Positions 57,510-64,000 of a stretch of DNA of 64,000 nucleotides are shown piece after piece; within the stretch, counting starts at the first letter, position 1; every line of letters starts with the position of its first letter. This stretch comes from Sulfurimonas xiamenensis. GTDB lineage: Bacteria > Campylobacterota > Campylobacteria > Campylobacterales > Sulfurimonadaceae. Under the pieces are notes generated by a model. That model saw only the letters and a program-made list of their open reading frames with translations, ran no database searches and was not told the origin of the DNA. The translations under genes and the position numbers were made by a program. Location of the stretch: the NCBI RefSeq assembly GCF_009258045.1, contig NZ_CP041166.1, forward strand, positions 1,116,001 to 1,180,000, given 5' to 3'.

Positions 57510-57618
57510 AAGATGCATTATAAGTTTTTTATCTAGTATATTAATTATTTTTGTATTTTTTTAATTAATACTTTAGATATTATTATTATAATTCTTTCTA
57601 AAGTATAATTCTAGAAAG
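57510..57618. promoter_or_regulatory. Operator-rich region between norC and the Rrf2 regulator
   Basis: Readable elements: AAGATGCATT at 57510-57519, identical to half of the E. coli NsrR consensus; an 8-bp inverted repeat TACTTTAG/CTAAAGTA (57569-57605); a CTTTCTA-N11-TAGAAAG palindrome (57594-57618); and two TATAATTCT direct repeats (57587 and 57604). TATAAT at 57604-57609 is the likely -10 of the regulator and lies inside the palindrome, as expected for autoregulation. Confidence 0.5.
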
Positions 57619-57628
57619 GGAATCTCAA

Positions 57629-58042
57629 ATGCAACTAAGCAAAACATCACAATACGCCATAAGAATTCTAGCTTATATGGCAGATAAAAAAGATTCTCAA
57701 CTCATAACTGCAACTGATTTAGCTGAAACACTTTCCATCCCTTATAAATTTTTAACCAAAATTATGACAGAACTTGTTAAAGTTGACCTGGTAATATCCA
57801 TAAGAGGAAGAGAAGGTGGATATAAACTGAAAAAAAAGACATCAGAGATAATGGTTAATGATATTTTAGATATTTTTAACGATTCTATAAAAGATGATCA
57901 ATGTGTTTTAGGCATAGGATTTTGTAACGGTTTATGTAAATGCGCTCTGCATGATGAATGGATAGAACCTAAAATTTTACTCCAAAAAATGTTTAAAGAA
58001 TCAAGTTTAGAAGATATTGCCGGGCGCGGATGTAAAATATAG
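57629..58042 (+). CDS. Rrf2-family regulator (NsrR-like)
   Basis: A 137-residue protein. The winged helix (about 1-65) has the Rrf2 opening MQLSKTSQYAIRILAYMA and the wing RGREGGYKL. The [Fe-S] cysteines are Cys92, Cys99 and Cys105, compared with Cys92-98-104 in IscR, so the first loop is one residue longer; Cys103 is an extra. Position next to norC makes a NO sensor of NsrR type the simplest reading. IscR-like or RsrR-like roles are alternatives. Confidence 0.85.
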   Translation: MQLSKTSQYAIRILAYMADKKDSQLITATDLAETLSIPYKFLTKIMTELVKVDLVISIRGREGGYKLKKKTSEIMVNDILDIFNDSIKDDQCVLGIGFCNGLCKCALHDEWIEPKILLQKMFKESSLEDIAGRGCKI

Positions 58043-58083
58043 TGTCTATAAATCTAAAAACAACTCTATCAAACTTTAAAAAA

Positions 58084-58761
58084 TTATAAACTTTTTTTTA
58101 ATTTTTTATATATTTTTTGATTTTGATTCTGTGTATACTTCTCTATTTTTTTGTATACTTTTGATTTTATATCATAAGAACGAAGTCTCTTTAAAGCATT
58201 ATAGTTATCATTTATAGTGCCTAAAGCATCTTTTATATTAGTTAAAGTCTTTATTTTTTTATCATCTCTATCAAAACTATTTTTTTCAATATAAAGTCTT
58301 TTTTTGATATAAATTCTATACTTGTGAAGTTTTTTTCTTTTTAGCTCAGGAAATTCCATAAAAACTAAATTTTGCGCAAAATGCTCTTCTTCTTTATTTG
58401 CCACACTCTTTGGCACTTTTAAAATTTTTAGATATTTATAAAGTTTTTTTATCTTCTTTTTTCTTTCTCTTTCATTATTTTTTAAAAAAATCTCCCGCTC
58501 TACTTCTTTTTTATATTTTGTTGGCAGATTTTTAAGATATTCGTTAAAAAAAACATCAATATCTCTAATATCGTTACTAAAAGAAATTATTTTTTTTATA
58601 TCTTTAGCCAGATTATCATTATCGTTTAACAAAGAGAAGAGTTCTCTACACTTTATCCGAAGAGCATGAATATCATCAGTACTATCAAGTGAATTTTTTA
58701 TAAAATGCTTTATAAGTTTTTTAAACTCTTTAAGTTTTTTGGTTATTTGCTCATTCTTCAT
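58084..58761 (-). CDS. CHAD-domain protein
   Basis: A 225-residue helical and strongly basic protein. CHAD (conserved histidine alpha-helical domain) blocks are DDIHALRIKCRELFSLL, IRDIDVF, LHKYRIYIKKRLY and IKDALGTINDNYNAL. CHAD domains bind polyphosphate and are often paired with phosphohydrolases. Here it follows a SixA phosphatase gene by 50 nt. The charged inserts (ERERKKKIKK) are Lys-rich, agreeing with binding to a polyanion. Confidence 0.8.
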   Translation of the reverse strand: MKNEQITKKLKEFKKLIKHFIKNSLDSTDDIHALRIKCRELFSLLNDNDNLAKDIKKIISFSNDIRDIDVFFNEYLKNLPTKYKKEVEREIFLKNNERERKKKIKKLYKYLKILKVPKSVANKEEEHFAQNLVFMEFPELKRKKLHKYRIYIKKRLYIEKNSFDRDDKKIKTLTNIKDALGTINDNYNALKRLRSYDIKSKVYKKIEKYTQNQNQKIYKKLKKSL

Positions 58762-58811
58762 TATTTCACCATCATTTTAGAGTTTTTAGTGCTAACTTTT
58801 ATTTTAAAATA

Positions 58812-59312
58812 TTATATGAAATCAGACATCACTTTTTTTGGATAATCAAATGATAAAAATTTTGCATTATTTGGATCTATATCTGTCCATCTTTTACATG
58901 CAAACGCAATCTCAACGATTCCGCATGTAGGAATATTTGCATCAAAATCTAAAAAATATTTTGCCAGTTCGTTAAGAGAAGGATTATGTCCTACCAAAAA
59001 GAGAGTTTTATATCTATTGTCCACTTTTGTTATAATTTTACGAAGATCATCAGCACTTGCTTCATAAATATTTGAATCAAATAATATTTTTTTATTATAA
59101 CTTATCTCTTTAGCAATCATTTTTGCTGTACTTTTTGCTCTTTTAGCAGGACTTGAGAGGATAATATCAGGCTTCACCCCTTTTGCTCTAAGTCTGCTTC
59201 CCATAAATGGAGCATTTTGCTTGCCCCTTTTATTTAAAGGTCTATTAAAATCATCAAGTGCTGCATCTTTCGAGCTTGATTTTGCATGTCTTATAATGTA
59301 GAGTTTTTTCAT
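58812..59312 (-). CDS. sixA: SixA-type phosphohistidine phosphatase
   Basis: A 166-residue histidine phosphatase-superfamily protein. The RHG-like motif is RHAKSS at residues 8-13, with LNKRGKQNAP, SSPAKRAKST and VGHNPSLNELA (second catalytic His). SixA removes phosphate from phosphohistidine of HPt domains or PTS proteins. It follows nosZ by 48 nt and precedes the CHAD gene. Confidence 0.9.
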   Translation of the reverse strand: MKKLYIIRHAKSSSKDAALDDFNRPLNKRGKQNAPFMGSRLRAKGVKPDIILSSPAKRAKSTAKMIAKEISYNKKILFDSNIYEASADDLRKIITKVDNRYKTLFLVGHNPSLNELAKYFLDFDANIPTCGIVEIAFACKRWTDIDPNNAKFLSFDYPKKVMSDFI

Positions 59313-59360
59313 AATGTTCTGTTTAAAAACCCTTTCTATTGTTTTAAATTTTTCTATACA

Positions 59361-61961
59361 TCAAAATAGATCTGCATTCTCATCTATCCATTTAAAATAT
59401 TCTACGATATTTTTAATCTCTTCATCACTCATATTTTGATTTGGCATTTTAAGATTAAAAAATTCAATCATTTTCTTCATAAAAGGTTCGTTAAACTTAC
59501 TTTGAGGGTTTTTAACATACTCTGCAACCCATTGTTCAGCATTTCTATGTCGCTTAAGAACACCTATCAGATCTGGACCGGAACTGATTTTACCGATAAC
59601 ATGACATCCAGAACAGCCTCCTTCACGAAATGCTATTTCACCTTTTTTAGCACTTTCAGATTTTGGTGTAGCTATGTTATTTATAAGAAGATCTTTAGCT
59701 CTTATTGCAGAATCAGCAGTTTTAATCATATACTGCCATATCATATTTTCAAATAATATAGCATTATTTATATCATTTTTCTGATATGCTTTTGCTGACT
59801 TTTCTCTCTCTAAATCAATCTTGGCATATTGATCTTTCGCATCATCGACTAAATTTTTTACCGTTGTATATTTAGTATAATTTTTTTCCTCTAAAAAGAA
59901 AAATAGAGATTGGATAACTTCATCAGTCGCTTTATTACTAGCTCTAATTTTCTTATATTCCATCTGTAGTTCTTCAGGAGACAAGCTTTGCATTTTCGTT
60001 TTTTGAATCCACTCATAATTTTTATTTGGATCTTTAACTAAAAGATAACCCATCATTTCTATATGTAATGCGGAACAAAATTCTGTACAATAGTAAGGAA
60101 AAACACCCTCAATATCTGCAATAAAATCGATTTGAGTCGTCTCTCCCGGCTCAAGTGAAGTATGCACATTATAGTGATCTATTGTAAAGCCATGAGTTTC
60201 ATCCTGAGCACGCTCAACATTGGTTATATACATCGTAACATGGTCACCTTTGTTTACTGTAACTCGCTCCGGATTAATATGAGATCGTACTACTGTTGCA
60301 TAAATGGAAACATGATTTCCCTTTCTCTCAATTTTTTCTTGACCGGCAAGAGTTTTTCCAACATGAGGCTTGCCTGTTCTAGAATTGGTTCCCATTATAA
60401 ATCGAACTTCCGGACGAATTTTACTTGCTCTAATTGATGCACCTTGATGCGGTTCTCCAAGCGGTATAGGCATATCCAAAAGAAGTTTCATCTTTTTTCC
60501 GCCAATATCTATAAGCTGATTATTCTGCGGATGCAAAGGCCCAACCGGCAAAAATCTATCGATTGCAAGCTTATTAATAGCAATAAGATACTCTCCCTGT
60601 GGATCTGCGGATTTACCCTCCATTGCCTCAAGGTGTCCAACATTATAATGAATACCAATCTTATCTATAACTTTAAGTTCTTTATAGTTCCATTTTACAA
60701 CCTGTGAATCAACATACATAGAACTATAAATTGTGCCATCTTCCTTGCCAAAAGTGTTATGCAAATGACCTAAACCAACTTCAACTTGTCCATAGAGTGA
60801 TTTTTTCATATCTAATATCGGTATTCCATAAGAATCTTTTCCTTCAAAATCTCTATTTTGAATCAGTTTCATAATCTTGTTAAAATCATAAACAGATGCA
60901 TGCGTGTCAAGTTTGCCAGAAACAATAATATGCCGACCATCCGGACTTACATCTACACCATGAGGAGATTTATTTTCAGGAACTAAAAAAAGAACACTAT
61001 TTTTTACAGCCACATCAATAGGGATAACTCTATGTCCATTAATTATTTTAATATTTTTATCATCCTTTGCAAGTTGTGCTAATTTTTTCCAATTATAAAT
61101 ATGTAAAAAATCCGTATCATTACGACTGCAACCAGCTTCAAAAGGAGGAAGACCCTTTTCAATGCCTCCAGTGTATAGTTCTGAGTTAATAGAATTTGTA
61201 AATGCCCAACCTTCAGAGACACCTTTACCCAGATCAGTTAAATCCTGCATATATGGCGGAAACTCTAAACTAAATGACTCTTTTTGTTGAATCTTTCCTT
61301 TTTGTCTGTCAAACTTCCAAAATGTCACCCCTCCTCTATAAACATCCTGATATGCTTCTATAGGATAATAATCATTTGTCAAAGGTGCTGCATATTGACA
61401 TGTATCAAGAACATACTCCGTATTTGGAGTAACAAACGCTCCTCCGTGAGTTGATTTAAAGATAGGATTAACTACAATTTGAGAAGTTTCAAAATATTTT
61501 AAGTCAATTACTGCAATTCTGGTATTTGCTTTATCATTGATAAAAAGATACTCACCATCATACTTTCCATCTGTTTCTGAGAGCGCAGGATGATGTGTAT
61601 CTCCCCAGTTAATCTCTCTTCCTCTAACATTTCCCTGTCTCAAAACTTCTTTTGAATCTGTATCAAAGCCGTATCCCTGCCAAGGCTCAGGAGTAAATAC
61701 TCCAATATATTTTAATGGTCTCATAGATGGAACTCCATAAACCAAAACTTGCCCTGACTGACCACCGCCCACAAAAACATAATATTCATCATGTTTTCCG
61801 CTAGGATTATAAACTTTTAGTGCAGCAATAGCATCCTCTTCAGTTAGTCCGCGTTTTTTCATTATTTCTTGAAATTGAGACTCAGCCAAAACAGTTTGTG
61901 TTACAAATAAAAACCCGAGCGTCACATAACACATAATGTGTAAATATTTTTTTATCATCAT
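59361..61961 (-). CDS. nosZ: Nitrous oxide reductase, clade II, with C-terminal cytochrome c domain
   Basis: An 866-residue periplasmic copper enzyme reducing N2O to N2. The N-terminus is a Sec signal peptide (KKYLHIMCYVTLGFLFV, cleavage after LAES) with no twin arginine, which marks clade II. The beta-propeller around CuZ covers about residues 60-560 and includes GGGQSGQVLVYG and FKSTHGGAFVTP. The CuA domain has CTEFCSALHIEMMGYLLV (CX3CX3HX2M). A further domain (about 770-866) has a heme site CSGCH and an axial Met in LKMPNQN. An acidic linker joins the two. GGGAGA precedes the start. It follows the NosB-like gene by 16 nt. Confidence 0.96.
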   Translation of the reverse strand: MMIKKYLHIMCYVTLGFLFVTQTVLAESQFQEIMKKRGLTEEDAIAALKVYNPSGKHDEYYVFVGGGQSGQVLVYGVPSMRPLKYIGVFTPEPWQGYGFDTDSKEVLRQGNVRGREINWGDTHHPALSETDGKYDGEYLFINDKANTRIAVIDLKYFETSQIVVNPIFKSTHGGAFVTPNTEYVLDTCQYAAPLTNDYYPIEAYQDVYRGGVTFWKFDRQKGKIQQKESFSLEFPPYMQDLTDLGKGVSEGWAFTNSINSELYTGGIEKGLPPFEAGCSRNDTDFLHIYNWKKLAQLAKDDKNIKIINGHRVIPIDVAVKNSVLFLVPENKSPHGVDVSPDGRHIIVSGKLDTHASVYDFNKIMKLIQNRDFEGKDSYGIPILDMKKSLYGQVEVGLGHLHNTFGKEDGTIYSSMYVDSQVVKWNYKELKVIDKIGIHYNVGHLEAMEGKSADPQGEYLIAINKLAIDRFLPVGPLHPQNNQLIDIGGKKMKLLLDMPIPLGEPHQGASIRASKIRPEVRFIMGTNSRTGKPHVGKTLAGQEKIERKGNHVSIYATVVRSHINPERVTVNKGDHVTMYITNVERAQDETHGFTIDHYNVHTSLEPGETTQIDFIADIEGVFPYYCTEFCSALHIEMMGYLLVKDPNKNYEWIQKTKMQSLSPEELQMEYKKIRASNKATDEVIQSLFFFLEEKNYTKYTTVKNLVDDAKDQYAKIDLEREKSAKAYQKNDINNAILFENMIWQYMIKTADSAIRAKDLLINNIATPKSESAKKGEIAFREGGCSGCHVIGKISSGPDLIGVLKRHRNAEQWVAEYVKNPQSKFNEPFMKKMIEFFNLKMPNQNMSDEEIKNIVEYFKWIDENADLF

Positions 61962-61977
61962 TATCTCCCTGTTTTTT

Positions 61978-63261
61978 TTATTGATCTTTAAATTGAGAAA
62001 TCTCTTCAGTTAACTGTTTGATATCCTCTTCTGATAGGTTTTTTATTGTTTCAACATGTATAGCTTCTTCATTTGTTTTATACTCAAGTAATTTTTTCAG
62101 TATATACTCTTCGCTTAATCCGATAAGTTTTGATCCGAAGTTACCTTCTCCGCTTGCCCCGTGACATGGAGCACAATTGCTTTTATACATTTTAGTGACT
62201 TTGAATCTTCCAAGAGATCCGGCTCTCTCTTCTAGAGCTTTTATCTGTAACTCCTGCTCTTTTCTTTGCTCATCTCTCTCTTCTTGCATCTCTTCTTTCT
62301 CTATTTCAGAAGGCTCAGACATCTCTGTTTTTATCGGGGTTTCTACTCTAGGTGAATAGACAAGTTTGTCAAGTTTTTCCAATTTATTTACTTCTATATC
62401 TGTTTTAATCAAATAAGCAATTCCTGCCACACCTATCAATAAAGAAACTAACATTAAGAAATGATGCAGAGGCGTTACTCTGTTTATCGGATGTTCTTTG
62501 AGTCCTCTTTTTTTCAGCCACCATGCAAAGAAAGAAAATATACTAATAGCCACAAGTGCCCAAAAACCGACAGTTGGATATGCGTGCGTAGTAAATTGTG
62601 CTACTTTGCCATCTCCTAGTAAAACAGGCATAAAAGGGTCTATCGTAATAGCTCCTCTATGAAGATTATGTCCAAACCAGTAAAGCCAGTAAGCATAAAA
62701 ACCGACAAAAATAAAAGGCAGAACCATAGGAATAAACATCAACCTATCTATCCATTTATTGTTGTAAAGAATAAAAAAAACAAATAACAGAGCAAGTATA
62801 ATAAGCGCATAAGGAGTAAGAGCCCTCTCATACGGTCCGCCGCTCTCCATAGGAGGCATACCTACATAATGATTGATTGTATTCATCTCATGAACTTCAC
62901 CGCTAAGTCCGTCAAAATGGATAAATACTGGAAGTCCCTGCGGAAAAGCCTCTTTTGGATAGTTTGGTGCTTCTAATGAAAAATTCCATACAGGCATAGA
63001 AGGAACACCAATCTCCTCAGAAAATTCAATCATTTTTTTTAGATTATATTTTGATTCTTCTGGACTATTTACACCAAAATATCTACCTTTTTGATAATAG
63101 TTCCAAAGAGGATAAACATATGAGGGTATATTTTCAACTTTGTCATCTTGTATGCGCTCTAATGTTCCATGAAAACCAACAGATGGAACAATAAAACCAT
63201 ATAACAAAATAGCAAGAGCAACAACAGCAAAAGATCTCGCTGTAACAAAATAAATATTCAT
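61978..63261 (-). CDS. NosB-like membrane protein fused to a cytochrome c domain
   Basis: A 427-residue protein. An N-terminal helix (about 8-30) is followed by a periplasmic part (about 30-145), then about four helices (LIILALLFVFFILY, LMFIPMVLPFIFVGFYAYW, VGFWALVAISIFSFFAWW, FLMLVSLLIGVAGIAYL). A Glu-rich coiled coil (about 315-350) leads to a c-type heme site CAPCH near residue 365. No Met appears at the usual sixth-ligand position; IHVET may supply a His. In clade II nos clusters the polytopic NosB lies next to nosZ; this protein adds a heme. It probably passes electrons from quinol or a bc1 complex toward NosZ. Confidence 0.7.
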   Translation of the reverse strand: MNIYFVTARSFAVVALAILLYGFIVPSVGFHGTLERIQDDKVENIPSYVYPLWNYYQKGRYFGVNSPEESKYNLKKMIEFSEEIGVPSMPVWNFSLEAPNYPKEAFPQGLPVFIHFDGLSGEVHEMNTINHYVGMPPMESGGPYERALTPYALIILALLFVFFILYNNKWIDRLMFIPMVLPFIFVGFYAYWLYWFGHNLHRGAITIDPFMPVLLGDGKVAQFTTHAYPTVGFWALVAISIFSFFAWWLKKRGLKEHPINRVTPLHHFLMLVSLLIGVAGIAYLIKTDIEVNKLEKLDKLVYSPRVETPIKTEMSEPSEIEKEEMQEERDEQRKEQELQIKALEERAGSLGRFKVTKMYKSNCAPCHGASGEGNFGSKLIGLSEEYILKKLLEYKTNEEAIHVETIKNLSEEDIKQLTEEISQFKDQ

Positions 63262-63316
63262 AACACATTCCTTACAATTTATTTTGTAAAATGACTCTGT
63301 GTTTCAGCGCCATTGG

Positions 63317-63331
63317 TTGATTGTACATCAA
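63317..63331 (-). promoter_or_regulatory. FNR/CRP-like palindrome before the nosB-nosZ operon
   Basis: TTGAT-N5-ATCAA lies 56-70 bp upstream of the NosB-like start. The FNR/DNR consensus is TTGAT-N4-ATCAA, so the spacer is one base too long. The position suits activation of the operon. Confidence 0.4.
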
Positions 63332-63420
63332 AAGATATTATCTTCTACTTAATTTTCACTTATTAAAAATGAACAATAACTTTTTTTGTTTATGACAGGA
63401 TCTTGAATAAAATTATACTC

Positions 63421-63605
63421 TTACCGGTTAAAGTTTATTAGCTTATTTACTATAACATCAAAATCAAGGGTCTTTTTTTTAACAATCTGTTCTGCACTAC
63501 TTCGCTAAGTTCAATTAGCACTTTGAAGAGAATCTCGTAAATTATACCCGCTTCATCATCGCAAAAAAGAATGTTTCCGACACCTATAACTGCAATTTTT
63601 TTCAT
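63421..63605 (-). pseudogene. Broken hydrogenase maturation protease gene
   Basis: ATG 63605 overlaps the stop of the hydrogenase large subunit (ATGA). The first 19 residues, MKKIAVIGVGNILFCDDE, are the N-terminus of HupD/HyaD maturation proteases (GNILFCDD). After that the sequence no longer matches, and the 51-codon frame stops at 63450 after an A8 run at 63480-63473. With nine A instead of eight, the frame would run on to TAA at 63423-63421 (KTLDFDVIVNKLINFNR). It looks like a deletion that fused the protease start to the tail of another gene, with a homopolymer shift on top. Confidence 0.6.
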
Positions 63606-64000
63606 AAAGTTCTTATCTTGTAGCGACTCAGCTCTTTGCCTTTTGTGTCTATGACATGCACCGCACATGCAAGGCAGGGGTCAAAGGAGTGGATGACTCT
63701 GAGGACTTCAAGCGGTTTTGTAGCATCTTCTATCTTGATGCCGATAAGCGCCTCTTCATACGCTCCTCTTTTGCCCTCTCTATCTTTTGGCGAGGCGTTC
63801 CATGTGGTCGGAGCTATGACGGAGTAGTTTTGTATCTTTTGCTCTTTTATGCTTACAAAATGGGACAAAACACCGCGCGGGACTTCAAGAAAGGCTCTCC
63901 CTTTTGCCTCTTTTGGAAGCTTTTCAAAATCATATTTCGCCCATGTATCGGTGTTGTAGTATTTGATGTTTTGCACAAGGCGTGAGACAAGCTTAAAGAT
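63602..64000 (-). CDS. NiFe hydrogenase large subunit, C-terminal part
   Basis: The frame enters from beyond 64000, so only 132 C-terminal residues are seen. They hold the family block LEVPRGVLSHFVSI, NYSVIAPTTWNASPKD and the second Ni-binding motif DPCLACAVHVI. A peptide of about 17 residues follows the His, the usual site cut by the maturation protease. The GTG at 63976 is internal, not a start. Type (uptake or sensing) cannot be judged from this part; the next gene is a maturation protease remnant. Confidence 0.95.
   Translation of the reverse strand: MFKLVSRLVQNIKYYNTDTWAKYDFEKLPKEAKGRAFLEVPRGVLSHFVSIKEQKIQNYSVIAPTTWNASPKDREGKRGAYEEALIGIKIEDATKPLEVLRVIHSFDPCLACAVHVIDTKGKELSRYKIRTL

Noticed and set aside
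63636-63985. Plus-strand frames of 63 and 109 codons at the right edge
   Set aside because: They are antisense to the hydrogenase large subunit, whose DPCLACAVH motif is intact.

Overview
The window looks like chromosomal DNA of a Campylobacterota bacterium, most likely a Sulfurimonas-type chemolithotrophic denitrifier. This is inferred from gene content and protein style, not from a search. The pointers are low G+C, a full cNor nitric oxide reductase cluster, a Sec-exported clade II NosZ with a fused cytochrome c domain, a siroheme sulfite/nitrite reductase, class II DAHP synthase, a Na+-type oxaloacetate decarboxylase set, a NiFe hydrogenase large subunit, and PAS kinases with the HASLGQMLANIAHQWRQPL style H-box. 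I see no rRNA, tRNA, CRISPR array, insertion sequence or prophage. Genes are densely packed with many 1-14 nt overlaps.

Layout. 1-8 kb: alanine dehydrogenase, a J-domain protein, a glycerophosphodiesterase, an MFS carrier, a composite acyltransferase, then pgsA-rseP-yggS and an alpha carbonic anhydrase. 8-15.5 kb: a DTW-domain tRNA modifier and a BaiN flavoprotein share a 26-bp divergent promoter. A ThiE-like protein follows, then anaerobic ribonucleotide reductase in three pieces (large NrdD, separate 50-residue glycyl-radical peptide, NrdG), then the siroheme reductase. 15.5-24.3 kb: a long minus-strand run of YfgM-like, BamB-like lipoprotein, Xer recombinase, HD protein, NosL-like, SafE-like, polA, histidine kinase and response regulator. 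24.4-31.8 kb: gatC, pilT, a MidA-type methyltransferase, and an overlapping operon of adaptor, molybdopterin enzyme, argD and TolC. 31.9-36.5 kb: oadGAB and small membrane or helical proteins. 36.6-44.8 kb: htpG, a tandem Usp, an mRNA-nuclease-type MBL protein, an ABC-F ATPase and class II DAHP synthase. 45-52 kb: cvpA-fur-lysS-glyA-SPOR-trpE-aroE. 52-64 kb: norCBDQEF with a divergent Rrf2 regulator, then nosB-like/cytochrome fusion, nosZ, sixA and a CHAD gene, and finally the broken end of a hydrogenase operon.

How it fits together. norCB reduces NO and nosZ reduces N2O, with norDQEF as assembly factors; a [Fe-S] Rrf2 protein between the loci is the obvious NO-sensing candidate. nosDFY are not in the window, while a NosL-like protein lies about 40 kb away. 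Class III RNR provides dNTPs without oxygen. The oad genes, carbonic anhydrase and hydrogenase fit an anaerobic or microaerobic lithotroph.

The best candidate for something unusual is the split NrdD. The catalytic chain ends after its zinc site. The glycyl-radical domain (RVMGY motif) is a free-standing 50-residue ORF, in the same frame but behind three stop codons and a near-perfect Shine-Dalgarno. Second-tier observations are the AMP-ligase-tail/ACP/PlsC fusion, predicted leaderless divergent genes, a NosB-cytochrome c fusion ahead of nosZ, a deletion scar in a hydrogenase protease gene, and a three-arm TTTAGTC repeat upstream of the Usp gene.
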